The position numbers and the translations under genes were made by a program. Below, in pieces: positions 41,568-49,684 of a stretch of 64,000 nucleotides of DNA. How positions within the stretch are numbered: position 1 is the stretch's first letter; the number at the start of each line of letters is the position of its first letter. Below the pieces are notes generated by a model, which worked only from the letters and a program-made list of their open reading frames with translations, was not told where the DNA came from and searched no databases. Source of the stretch: an uncultured Clostridia bacterium (GTDB taxonomy: Bacteria; Bacillota; Clostridia; Christensenellales; Borkfalkiaceae); the NCBI GenBank assembly GCA_947624965.1, contig CANQMN010000002.1, positions 103,486 to 167,485 on the forward strand, given 5' to 3'.

Positions 41568-42893
41568 TCAATCGAGAATGCTCTTTACGATATCGCAGAT
41601 ATCGCCCGCGCCGAGCGCGAGGATCATGTCGTCCGGCTTCGGACAACTCCGCAGAAGGCGCGCCGAAAGCTGTTCGGGCGTCTGCACATAGCGCGCCTCC
41701 GGAAGCCGCGCCGCGAGCGCAGGCGCGCTCCCAGCGAAGTCGAACGGCTCCCGCGCGGCGTATGTCTTATATATGACGGGATATTCCGCCTTTTTCAGCA
41801 CGGCGACGAACTCGTCCATGAGGTCGCGCGTTCTCGTATACGTATGCGGCTGGAATATGAGCCGCACGTTCCCCGCGCAGATCCTTTGCGCCGCCTGCAA
41901 GGTCGCCTCGATCTCCCGCGGATGGTGGGCGTAGTCGCACACGACGGGCGTTCCGTGAAAGGTCCCTACCCGCTCGAAGCGCCGCTTTACGCCGACGAAA
42001 TCCTCCAACCCGCGGCGGATCTCCTCTGCGGAGAGCCCGCAGAGCCGCGCCGCGGCAAAGGCGGCGAGCGCGTTGTAGACGTGCATCTTCCCGACGACGC
42101 CGAGGCGGATGCGGACGAGCGGCACGGAACGCTCGCATACGGTGAAGGAATATTTTTCTCCGTCCGCGCGCAACTTCTCCGCGCGGATGTCCCCGCCGTA
42201 CAGCCCGAAACCGACGTCGTGCGGGATCGCGCGGGCGCGGACGTCGTCCGCATTGACGACGACGCGCTTCCCCCGCGCGGCAAACGCCGCGTACGCTTCG
42301 GCGATCTCCTCCGCGCTTTTATAGCAGTCCGTATGGTCTCTGTCCGTGTTGAGCACGACCGCCACTTCGCTCTTCAATGTGAGAAAACTGCGGCGGAATT
42401 CGCACGCCTCCGTGAGAAAATATTCGTCGCCCGCGACGCGGCAATTTCCGAACGGGATATCCTCCCCGCCGATATGACAGGTATATTTCATGCCGTTCCG
42501 CTCGAAAATGTGGGCGAGCATGGCGGTCGTCGTCGTCTTGCCATGGCACCCCGCCACCGAGAGAACGTGCGGATATTCCTCCGCGATCATTCCGAGCAAT
42601 TCCGCCCGCGCGATCGTGCGTTTTCCCGCCGCGATCGCGGCGGCGAGTTGGGGGTGCGACTTTTCCACCGCGCCCGTGTAGACGACGTCGCTCTCCGAGA
42701 CGGTCTCCTCTTCGCCGACGGACACGGGGATCCCCGCCGCTTTCAACCTCTCCGTGAAGGAATTTTCGCAGCGGTCGCTCCCGCGGACGCGCGCCCCCTT
42801 TTCGTGCAAAAGGAGGGCAAGCGCGCTCATGCTCACGCCGCCGATCCCGATGAAGTAATAGCTTTTCCCTCCGAGGAGGCGTTCGGAAAACAT
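41568..42893 (-). CDS. murC: UDP-N-acetylmuramate--L-alanine ligase
   Basis: A 441-residue cytoplasmic ligase that adds the first amino acid of the peptidoglycan stem peptide. The N-terminal Rossmann motif is YYFIGIGGVSMSALALLLHEKG, and the ATP loop GCHGKTTTTAML (usually GTHGKTTT) is near 110. DTDRDHTD-type residues appear as LNTDRDHTDCYKS, and the C-terminal domain has CDYAHHPREIEATL. It is monocistronic. TTGCAA-N17-TAGGAT (42927-42899) is a weak promoter 5 nt before the ATG; the AGGA within it could alternatively act as ribosome site. Confidence 0.95.
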   Translation of the reverse strand: MFSERLLGGKSYYFIGIGGVSMSALALLLHEKGARVRGSDRCENSFTERLKAAGIPVSVGEEETVSESDVVYTGAVEKSHPQLAAAIAAGKRTIARAELLGMIAEEYPHVLSVAGCHGKTTTTAMLAHIFERNGMKYTCHIGGEDIPFGNCRVAGDEYFLTEACEFRRSFLTLKSEVAVVLNTDRDHTDCYKSAEEIAEAYAAFAARGKRVVVNADDVRARAIPHDVGFGLYGGDIRAEKLRADGEKYSFTVCERSVPLVRIRLGVVGKMHVYNALAAFAAARLCGLSAEEIRRGLEDFVGVKRRFERVGTFHGTPVVCDYAHHPREIEATLQAAQRICAGNVRLIFQPHTYTRTRDLMDEFVAVLKKAEYPVIYKTYAAREPFDFAGSAPALAARLPEARYVQTPEQLSARLLRSCPKPDDMILALGAGDICDIVKSILD

Positions 42894-42990
42894 AATATAT
42901 CCTATGTAAAAAGCGTCGATTTTGCAATATTTTCAAGAAATTTCAAAATATTTTTCCGAAAATTGTTGCAGAGTGTAAATTTTATGCTAA

Positions 42991-42996
42991 TATAAT
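42991..42996 (+). promoter_or_regulatory. -10 box for spoVG
   Basis: TATAAT at 42991-42996, with TTGCAG 19 nt upstream as a poorly spaced -35. CGGAGGG precedes the ATG at 43026. The sigma-H pattern known for Bacillus spoVG is not obvious. Confidence 0.4.
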
Positions 42997-43025
42997 GAAA
43001 AAAGGAATATTCGGAGGGTCCTACT

Positions 43026-43295
43026 ATGACGGTAACTGACGTACGTATCCGCGAAGTGCGTCATTCGGACGGCAGATTGCGCGCTGTCGCGTCAATCACC
43101 ATCGACGAATGCTTTGTCGTGCACGACATCAAAATATTCCAAAAGGAAGGAGAATACTTCATCTCGATGCCCAGCCGTAAAACTTCCGAAGGGGAATACA
43201 AGGACATCTGCCATCCGCTCAACACGGAGACGCGGGAACTGTTGCAAACACTGATCCTCGGACGCTATCGGGAACTTCTCGAAAACGGCGAGTGA
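43026..43295 (+). CDS. spoVG: SpoVG family RNA/DNA-binding regulator
   Basis: An 89-residue conserved regulator (MTVTDVRIREV, FVVHDIKIFQ, FISMPSRKTSEGEYKDICHPLN). SpoVG binds nucleic acids and affects septation, sporulation and virulence genes in various Firmicutes. It is one of the few + strand genes right of the proposed terminus. It is monocistronic, with a clear ribosome site and a long-stem terminator. Confidence 0.96.
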   Translation: MTVTDVRIREVRHSDGRLRAVASITIDECFVVHDIKIFQKEGEYFISMPSRKTSEGEYKDICHPLNTETRELLQTLILGRYRELLENGE

Positions 43296-43296
43296 A

Positions 43297-43342
43297 ACGA
43301 AAACATCCGTCCGCTTTCCCGCGGACGGATGTTTTCGTTTTG
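43297..43342 (+). terminator. Terminator of spoVG
   Basis: A long stem, AACGAAAACATCCGTCCGC against GCGGACGGATGTTTTCGTT, with a short loop, ends in TTTT. Confidence 0.9.
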
Positions 43343-43344
43343 TA

Positions 43345-43378
43345 AAAAAAGACGCGCCGAAAGCGCGTCTTTTTTGTT
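43345..43378 (-). terminator. Terminator of csp (bidirectional form)
   Basis: AAAAAAGACGCGC pairs with GCGCGTCTTTTTT across CGAAA. Together with the adjacent spoVG hairpin it separates two convergent genes. Confidence 0.88.
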
Positions 43379-43390
43379 TGACTGTCCCGA

Positions 43391-43603
43391 TTACGAAACG
43401 GGAACGACGTTGACCGCGCGCAATTTGCCGCTGTCTTTGGGATCCGGCTCGGTCTCGAAAGTAACCTTCTGACCTTCCTTCAAAGTACGGAAGCCTTCCG
43501 TCTGGATTGCGGAGAAATGCACGAAAATATCGTCCCCGCCTTCGTCGTTGGAAATGAAACCGTATCCCTTTCCGTCGTTGAACCACTTCACTGTTCCGTT
43601 CAT
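43391..43603 (-). CDS. csp: Cold-shock domain protein
   Basis: A 70-residue single OB-fold RNA chaperone with RNP1 (KGYGFI) and RNP2 (DIFVHF). The C-terminal half [13 protein letters not shown] is slightly longer than in CspB. AGGAGGT precedes the ATG. It has a consensus promoter and a leader of about 75 nt, in keeping with long, temperature-responsive csp leaders. Confidence 0.95.
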   Translation of the reverse strand: MNGTVKWFNDGKGYGFISNDEGGDDIFVHFSAIQTEGFRTLKEGQKVTFETEPDPKDSGKLRAVNVVPVS

Positions 43604-43684
43604 ATTGATACCTCCTGATGCGCAGTCCCAACCTCTACGTACAAAATGCGCGCATGAGTTCGAGCTTTTTCACACCGAAAATTA

Positions 43685-43713
43685 TTATAGCAGTGTTATT
43701 TTGCGATGTCAAT
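43685..43713 (-). promoter_or_regulatory. Promoter of csp
   Basis: TTGACA (43713-43708), a 17-nt spacer and TATAAT (43690-43685), giving a leader of about 75 nt. Confidence 0.88.
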
Positions 43714-43733
43714 AGCTAATTTGCAAAAATTTG

Positions 43734-45545
43734 TCAATTTTGCAAATATTTTTCAAGCAGCATCGCGCTGTTCCCCGAAAATTCGTCGAGATTTTCAGGC
43801 GAGAGCGGCTTATAGCTCATCATGGCGAGGAAGTAAATTTGCTCTGCGGCGAATTTCCGTTTTTCTTCGCTCGCCCCCTTCATCGCCTGCACCGCCGCGT
43901 TCGCGGTGTTCACGACGAGCGTGATATCCTCGGAAGGATCCCCCATTTTATAGAAGGAATTCATCTCGGACATCCTGCGCATAAATTCGGAGACGTTGAC
44001 GACGGCGGGCACGCTCCCGTCCTTGAAGCGTTCCGCCTTTACCTTGACGTTGCGCTCTTTGAGACAGTCGGTAAAGATGGTCTCGATCTCCTTGTCCCCT
44101 TCCGCCTCCTCTTTGAGCGCGCCGTCCACATCGGCGTCGATGCGCAAAAAGCGCACGCGCGTGGGATTTTTATATTCGAGATAGCTGATGAAATGCGGGT
44201 CGATGAACGTATCGCAGACAATAGCGTCCAGCCCCGCCGCTTTGTACATCTTGATATATTGCGCCTGCGCGTTCTCGTCCGAAACATAGTATACGGGCTT
44301 GGGCTGTTTCCCGTTTTTGGCGTCCTCTTCGGAGACCTCGTCGCCGAAAAATCCGCTCACGGGGCAATATTTCCCTTCGAGATCTTTATAGATGACGATA
44401 TCCTTCACCTTCTGGTAGAAATCGTCGTCCTTGATGGCGCCGAACTTGACGAAAGTCGCAAGGTCGTTCCAACACGTTTCGTACTTCTCGCGGTCGTTTT
44501 TGAACAGCTCCGTGAGTTTGTCCGCGACTTTTTTGGTGATATGTTTGGCGATCTTCTGCACCTGTCGGTCGTTTTGCAGGAAGGAACGGGAGACGTTGAG
44601 CGGAATGTCCGGGCAATCGATGACGCCGTTCAGGAGCATGAGAAATTCCGGGATGACTTCCTTGATATTGTCCGCGATAAAGACCTGGTTGCAGTACAGT
44701 TTCACCTGCCCGCGTTCGAGCTCGACCTGCTTTCTCACCTTCGGGAAATAGAGGATCCCCTTTACGCGGAAGGGATATTCCATGTTGAGATGGATCCAGA
44801 AGAGCGGTTCGTTGAAGTCGGAGAAGGTCTCGCGGTAGAACGTCTTATATTCCTCTTCCGTGCACTCCTTGGGCTGTTTCGCGTAGAGCGGAACGGGCGT
44901 ATTGACGGGTTTGTTCTCCTCGCCTTCCTTAAAGTTGAGATAGATCTCGTAGGGCATGAAGGAACAGTATTTGCGGAGGAGCTGTCTTATCGTCGCCTCG
45001 GAGAGAAATTCCTTCTCTTCGGGCGCGATGTGCATCACGACCTTCGTGCCGCGCGTCTCTTTGTCGCAATCCCCGATGGTATAGGTGCTGTTGCCGTCCG
45101 AAGCCCAATGCACGGCTTTCTCGCCTTCGCGATAGGACTTCGTGAAGATCTCGATGTTCTCGGAGACCATGTATGCGGAATAAAAGCCAAGCCCGAAGTG
45201 CCCGATGATCCCGTCGCCGCCCGCCTTTTCGTATTTTTCCACGAAATCCGCGGCGCCCGAGAAGGCGATCTGCGTGATGTATTTTTCCACTTCCTCTTCG
45301 CTCATGCCGATGCCGTTGTCCTCGACCGTGAGCGTTCCCGCCTTGCTGTCCGTGGTAACGGTGATGCGGTAATCGCCGTCCGCCGACGTCTCGCCCATGT
45401 CGGCAAGTTTTTTCAGCTTCGTGATGGCGTCCGAAGCGTTCGCGACGATCTCGCGGAGAAAGATATCCTTCTCCGAATACAGCCATTTTTTGATGATCGG
45501 CATCATGTTTTCGCTGGAAATGCGAATGTTGCCCTGTTTTTCCAT
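43734..45545 (-). CDS. htpG: Molecular chaperone HtpG (Hsp90)
   Basis: A 603-residue Hsp90 family ATPase. The N-terminal GHKL nucleotide site shows ELVANASDA-type IVANASDAITKL, DNGIGMS and GHFGLGFYSAYMV. Middle and dimerisation domains follow. Start ATG 45545 (MEKQGNIRISSEN) has AAGGAGAA upstream; the 14 codons before it run into the preceding terminator. The promoter is not clear; only TTTATATAT is seen next to that terminator. The C-terminus ends normally for bacterial HtpG. Confidence 0.95.
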   Translation of the reverse strand: MEKQGNIRISSENMMPIIKKWLYSEKDIFLREIVANASDAITKLKKLADMGETSADGDYRITVTTDSKAGTLTVEDNGIGMSEEEVEKYITQIAFSGAADFVEKYEKAGGDGIIGHFGLGFYSAYMVSENIEIFTKSYREGEKAVHWASDGNSTYTIGDCDKETRGTKVVMHIAPEEKEFLSEATIRQLLRKYCSFMPYEIYLNFKEGEENKPVNTPVPLYAKQPKECTEEEYKTFYRETFSDFNEPLFWIHLNMEYPFRVKGILYFPKVRKQVELERGQVKLYCNQVFIADNIKEVIPEFLMLLNGVIDCPDIPLNVSRSFLQNDRQVQKIAKHITKKVADKLTELFKNDREKYETCWNDLATFVKFGAIKDDDFYQKVKDIVIYKDLEGKYCPVSGFFGDEVSEEDAKNGKQPKPVYYVSDENAQAQYIKMYKAAGLDAIVCDTFIDPHFISYLEYKNPTRVRFLRIDADVDGALKEEAEGDKEIETIFTDCLKERNVKVKAERFKDGSVPAVVNVSEFMRRMSEMNSFYKMGDPSEDITLVVNTANAAVQAMKGASEEKRKFAAEQIYFLAMMSYKPLSPENLDEFSGNSAMLLEKYLQN

Positions 45546-45587
45546 GTCGAAGTTCTCCTTTCTTGTTATCCTTCCATATATAAACAA

Positions 45588-45616
45588 AAAAATCCGCCGT
45601 TAAGCGGATTTTTTCT
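45588..45616 (-). terminator. Terminator of the ispH-S1 gene
   Basis: AATCCGC pairs with GCGGATT across TTAAC, with A and T runs on either side. On the - strand it ends in T7. Confidence 0.88.
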
Positions 45617-45629
45617 CATTCGGAAAAAT

Positions 45630-47804
45630 TTATTTGTCCTCGTTGCCGAGAAGATCTGCGATGGACGCGCCGCCGTAGCCGCCCTCCGTCCACTCTCTGT
45701 ACTCCTCTTCCTCGTCGGGCGAAGCGTTCCTTCTGCCGCCCTTCTTGTTCCGCTGGGGCTTGCCGCCTTCCGCGCGTTCGGGACGGGGCTCGTACTCCGG
45801 ACGGGGCTGCAACGCCTTGATGGAGAGCGTGATCTTGTGTTCCGCGGGATTGAACGCGAGGATCTTCGCATCCACTTCCTCGCCGATGGAGAGCACGGAC
45901 GTGGGATTTTCCAGCCATTCGTGGGAGATCTGGGAGACGTGCACGAGCCCGTCGATCCCCTTTTCGAGTTCTACGAACGCGCCGAAGGGAACGATGCGGA
46001 CGACTCTGCCGTGAACGACTTCGCCCTCGGCGTACTTCTCCGCGGCGAGATCCCACGGCTGGGGCTGCAACTGCTTATAGCCGATGGAGACCTTCTTGTT
46101 TTCGCGGTCCACTTTGAGCACTTTGAATTCGTATCTCTTCCCGATTTCGAGCACGTCGGTAACCTGCTTGGCGCCCGTCCAAGAAAGATCGGAGATGTGC
46201 GCAAGGCAATCGAAGCCGCGCACCGAGACGAACGCGCCGAAGTTCGTAACGCGCTCGACCTTCCCTTCCACGATGTCGTCCACCTGAATGGAATCGAAGA
46301 ACGCCGCTTCGCGCTCCGCTTTCGCCGCCTCGCGCAGTTTCATTTCCTCTTCGAGGATCACCCGCTGGGAAGCGATGATCTCCTTCCTGCGCGCATCCTT
46401 GCGGATTTCGAGAAGTTTGAGACGGAGCGTCTTGCCCTTGTATTTTTCAAGATCCTTCACATAGCCCGTGCGGATCTCCTTCGCGGGGATGAATACGGGA
46501 TACGTGCCGAGTTCCGCGGTGAGCCCGCCCTTGTTGAACCCGGTGCAGACGACGCTGAATTCTTCGCCCGCTTCGATCTTGGAGAGGAGCGCCTCCTCTT
46601 CCTTGTATTTCTTCACCATCTTTTGCGAAAGTTTGACGGGGTTTTTCGCGACGACCATCACCTCGATCTCTTCGCCGACCTTCGCCGCCCATTCCTCGCG
46701 CGAATACGTCTCGCAATCGAGATCTTCCTTGGGAACGGTGATATCCGTCTTTTGGGAGCCGGATACGACGATCCCCTCGTCCTTGGCGGAGACGATCCGA
46801 ACGGAGATGATCTGGTTTTTCTTATAACCCTCTTCGTTGTCCATCGCTGCGACGACTTGCGCCATTCCCGTGAGTTTGGGCTCTTCCGCAACCTTCGGCT
46901 CCGCCGTTTCCGCAACGGGCGCGGGTTGCGCTTCTTCGGCGACGGTCTCTACCGTCGTTGCCTGAACTTCCGCATTGTTTTCTTCCATCTTACAGAGAAC
47001 CTCCTGAGTCTGCCAATCGGGAGTGCTCGCCCCCGCTATGACGCCGACCCTTTTACAAAATTTGATTTTTTCATATCCGAAATCGTCCGCGTTTTTCAGC
47101 CTCAAAACGAGACCGCAATTCGCCGACGCAATTTCGCAGAGTTTGTTGGTGTTGCTGCTGTTGAGCCCGCCGATCACCAAAACTGCGTCGCAAAGGCGGG
47201 AAATTTCCTCCGCTTCCCGTTGCCGACATATAGTAGTATAGCAAATTGTGCCAAAAATCTCAACTGTTTTTTGACATTCTTTTTGCAAATTTTGCGCTAT
47301 TTTTGAAAATCTTTGCTCGGAAAACGTAGTTTGCGAGACGAGGACGACCTCTTTTTCCCGCAAAGCCGAAAAATCGTCGTCCTCCGACGAAAAGACGTAG
47401 GCATCCGAACGGCACCAGCCCACGAGCCCCTTCACTTCGGGATGTTCCCGATGCCCCGCAATCGCGACCGTCTTCCCCGCCTCGCTCGCCCGCGCGACAA
47501 TACTCTGCGTCCGCTTGACGAAGGGACAGGTGCAGTCCACGACTTGGATGCCGCGCGCCGCACAGCGCTCGTAAACGGACTTCCCGACGCCGTGGGAGCG
47601 GATGACGAGCCGCGCGCCGTCCGGCACTTCGGAGAGTTCCTCCACCGTCTTTATCCCGCGCTCGGCGATGCGCTTCACGACGTCCCCGTTGTGGATGAGT
47701 TCGCCGAGGATATACGTATTCTCCGCGGGAACGGAGAGCGCGGTATCCACCGCGTTTTGCACGCCGGAACAAAATCCGCAGTTTTTGGCGACGATAACTT
47801 CCAT
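45630..47804 (-). CDS. ispH: Bifunctional IspH (HMBPP reductase) - ribosomal protein S1 fusion
   Basis: A 724-residue fusion. Residues 1-285 are IspH, the last enzyme of the methylerythritol isoprenoid pathway: the Fe-S cysteines are in KNCGFCSGV, VDCTCPFV and AGASTPDW...(FGTIC earlier), with SHGVGK and GHREHPEVKG. A linker rich in Glu/Ala/Val (about 285-340) leads to four S1 RNA-binding repeats (about 345-690) and an Arg/Gly tail. The same fusion is known in several Clostridia. Near 47222-47250, in the FGTICYTTICRQ region, the codons become A/T-rich and resemble the interspersed repeat. It is probably co-transcribed with plsC. Confidence 0.93.
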   Translation of the reverse strand: MEVIVAKNCGFCSGVQNAVDTALSVPAENTYILGELIHNGDVVKRIAERGIKTVEELSEVPDGARLVIRSHGVGKSVYERCAARGIQVVDCTCPFVKRTQSIVARASEAGKTVAIAGHREHPEVKGLVGWCRSDAYVFSSEDDDFSALREKEVVLVSQTTFSEQRFSKIAQNLQKECQKTVEIFGTICYTTICRQREAEEISRLCDAVLVIGGLNSSNTNKLCEIASANCGLVLRLKNADDFGYEKIKFCKRVGVIAGASTPDWQTQEVLCKMEENNAEVQATTVETVAEEAQPAPVAETAEPKVAEEPKLTGMAQVVAAMDNEEGYKKNQIISVRIVSAKDEGIVVSGSQKTDITVPKEDLDCETYSREEWAAKVGEEIEVMVVAKNPVKLSQKMVKKYKEEEALLSKIEAGEEFSVVCTGFNKGGLTAELGTYPVFIPAKEIRTGYVKDLEKYKGKTLRLKLLEIRKDARRKEIIASQRVILEEEMKLREAAKAEREAAFFDSIQVDDIVEGKVERVTNFGAFVSVRGFDCLAHISDLSWTGAKQVTDVLEIGKRYEFKVLKVDRENKKVSIGYKQLQPQPWDLAAEKYAEGEVVHGRVVRIVPFGAFVELEKGIDGLVHVSQISHEWLENPTSVLSIGEEVDAKILAFNPAEHKITLSIKALQPRPEYEPRPERAEGGKPQRNKKGGRRNASPDEEEEYREWTEGGYGGASIADLLGNEDK
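47222..47250 (-). repeat. Probable diverged interspersed repeat (inside ispH)
   Basis: The - strand reads AATTTGC, then TATACTACTATATGTCGGCA. It aligns with the CATAGTACTATGTCAGACA core, allowing two inserted bases. It is in frame and in the gene's direction. It is weaker than the other copies and could be chance. Confidence 0.35.
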
Positions 47805-47812
47805 GCCCGCCC

Positions 47813-48565
47813 CTATTTGCGCTTGCGCTTCTTTGCGGCGCGCTCCTCGCGGAAACGGGCGCGGAGCTCGTACAGCTTATTTTTCAACATTTCGTCCGCG
47901 GCGGCATAGTCCTCGGAGGTGAGTTTTCTGTCGTAAAATTCGGTAAGTTCCATCGGCTCGCCGAACACGACGTGCGTTATGCGGAACAGACGGGGACGGT
48001 TGCAGATGACGAAGGGAATGACGGGCGTCTTTGTTTTAATTGCGAGAAGCGCCGCGCCGCCGTGGAAGGGCAAAAATTCCTCGTCGGACACCTTGTTGCG
48101 CGTGCCCTCCGGGAAGAGCGACAGTTTTTCCCCGTTGCGGAGCACCTTGATGGATTCCATGAGCGTGCGCACGTCCGAGCCGTCGCGGAGCGCGCTGATC
48201 GCGCCGATACGGAGCCCCCAATAGCCGAGAATGGGCGCTTCGAGGACGGATTGCTTCGTGAGAAAGTGCACGCCCTCCCGCGTCGTATAGGCGGGAAAGA
48301 AGATATCGAAGATGGAATAATGGTTTCCGAAATAGATGAACGCGCCCTTTCCGACCCGCTTGTAGCCGTGCAATTTGTGCGGGCGCAGCACGCAGTGGAT
48401 GGGATAGAGCAAAAAGCGCAGAAAATTCATGAAGTGCATGATGTGGTAGCCCTTCTTGTTCGCGGGGAAAAGACGGACGGACTTCGTCCTCTCCACGCGC
48501 TTCTCGCGCTTTCTCGCTTTCCGCGCCGCTCTGCGCTCTTTGCACGTCATTTTTTCCGCCATCAA
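47813..48565 (-). CDS. plsC: 1-acyl-sn-glycerol-3-phosphate acyltransferase
   Basis: A 250-residue membrane-associated acyltransferase that makes phosphatidic acid. The catalytic HX4D motif is NHYSIFD (H about 91), and the glycerophosphate-binding FPEGTRN is near 158. A strongly basic N-terminus (KERRAARKARKREKR) and an equally basic C-terminus are unusual for the family. The start overlaps the cytidylate kinase stop (ATGA). The order cmk-plsC-ispH is typical of Clostridia. Confidence 0.93.
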   Translation of the reverse strand: MMAEKMTCKERRAARKARKREKRVERTKSVRLFPANKKGYHIMHFMNFLRFLLYPIHCVLRPHKLHGYKRVGKGAFIYFGNHYSIFDIFFPAYTTREGVHFLTKQSVLEAPILGYWGLRIGAISALRDGSDVRTLMESIKVLRNGEKLSLFPEGTRNKVSDEEFLPFHGGAALLAIKTKTPVIPFVICNRPRLFRITHVVFGEPMELTEFYDRKLTSEDYAAADEMLKNKLYELRARFREERAAKKRKRK

Positions 48566-49569
48566 ATTCTCTCCTGCATCTTGCGCTTCACCGTCTTCAA
48601 GACCTCTTCGACCGTCAGATCGGACGTATCGACGAGCACGGCGTCGTCCGCCTGTTTGAGCGGGGCGATCTCGCGGTTCATGTCCTGTTCGTCGCGCCGC
48701 ACGATCTCTTCGCGGAGCGCGTCGAAGTCCACCGAATACCCCTTTGCGACGAGTTCGTCATAGCGGCGTTTCGCCCGCACTTCGGGGCTCGCCGTGAGAT
48801 AAAACTTGAAATCGGCTTCGGGAAGGACAAACGTCCCGATATCCCTGCCGTCGAGCACGCAGGACATCTTCTGCGCGATCTCGCGCTGTTTTTCGACCAT
48901 CTTCAAGCGCACGCTCCGATATTTGGAAACGGTGGAAGCCGCCATGGAAACGCGCGGGCGGCGGATCTCCTCGGAGACGTCCTTGCCGTCCAAAACCGTC
49001 TTCTGCGCGCCGTTTTCGTACTCGATGTTGAGAGACAGCCCGCGCAACATATCGCAGATCTGCTCTTCGCTCTCCACGTCGATGCCCGCATCGAGCGCTT
49101 TGAGCGCGCAGGCGCGGTACATCGCGCCCGTATCGAGGTAGAGAATGTGCAGATCCTCCGCGAGCCGCTTTGCGATCGTGGATTTACCGCTGCCCGCGGG
49201 TCCGTCGATCGCGATGTTGATCTTCTGCGCGATATCTTTGCGCAAAGACTTCGCGCCGCGCAGATACACATGCGTGGGCGTGAGATTTTTTTCGACGAAC
49301 AACATCGCGCGGATGCACAGTTTGAGCCCGCCGTCGATCTCGGGCTCCTGCGCGGAAAAGAGCGAACAGCTTTCAAAGCCCGCCTCCCGCGCCGCCTTGG
49401 CGGGATAATACGAATGAATGTCCGAGGTGCTGGAAAATACGATGCTCATCACCTCGCTGCGGGCGAGCCCGTTTCGGCTTTCGATCTGTTCGAGCAGTTC
49501 GCCCACCGCCTTGCGGATCTCCTCTTTGTCGTCCTGTGCGATCGTCGTCGCGCCGCGTATCACCGTCAT
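48562..49569 (-). CDS. cmk: Chorismate mutase (AroH type) - cytidylate kinase fusion
   Basis: A 335-residue protein. Residues 1-112 match AroH chorismate mutase, which converts chorismate to prephenate. The catalytic residues of the B. subtilis enzyme appear kept: R5 (IRGATT), E75 (QEPEIDGG), R87 (CIRAML), Y102 (HVYL) and R110. Residues 116-335 are CMP kinase with P-loop DGPAGSGKS (122-130), DTGAMYRA, DGRDIGTFVLPEADFKFYLTAS and RRDEQDMNRE. Start ATG 49569 has GGAGAT upstream and removes a basic extension of the open frame. It has its own promoter and is followed by plsC. Confidence 0.92.
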   Translation of the reverse strand: MTVIRGATTIAQDDKEEIRKAVGELLEQIESRNGLARSEVMSIVFSSTSDIHSYYPAKAAREAGFESCSLFSAQEPEIDGGLKLCIRAMLFVEKNLTPTHVYLRGAKSLRKDIAQKINIAIDGPAGSGKSTIAKRLAEDLHILYLDTGAMYRACALKALDAGIDVESEEQICDMLRGLSLNIEYENGAQKTVLDGKDVSEEIRRPRVSMAASTVSKYRSVRLKMVEKQREIAQKMSCVLDGRDIGTFVLPEADFKFYLTASPEVRAKRRYDELVAKGYSVDFDALREEIVRRDEQDMNREIAPLKQADDAVLVDTSDLTVEEVLKTVKRKMQERI

Positions 49570-49588
49570 ATGCGATCTCCTTTTTCTC

Positions 49589-49617
49589 ATTATAGATATT
49601 CTTGCGGGGAAAGTCAA
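49589..49617 (-). promoter_or_regulatory. Promoter of the aroH-cmk operon
   Basis: TTGACT (49617-49612), a 17-nt spacer and TATAAT (49594-49589). AAAGGAGA gives a normal ribosome site. Confidence 0.85.
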
Positions 49618-49637
49618 CTTCTCCCGTGAAATTAGCG

Positions 49638-49684
49638 AATTATGACACGCATAGTACTATGCTAAATTTTATTTTATCGAATTT
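49638..49684 (-). repeat. Interspersed repeat copy E (after the flavoprotein stop)
   Basis: The - strand has the A/T arm with AAAATTTAG, then GCATAGTACTATGC (a perfect 14-bp palindrome), then GTGTCATAATT. It begins at the stop codon of the flavoprotein gene and ends before the cmk promoter. Confidence 0.55.

Noticed and set aside
43731..47306. A 1191-codon + strand frame opposite htpG and ispH-S1
   Set aside because: It crosses a strong terminator and two clear - strand genes. There is no ribosome site and there are no motifs.
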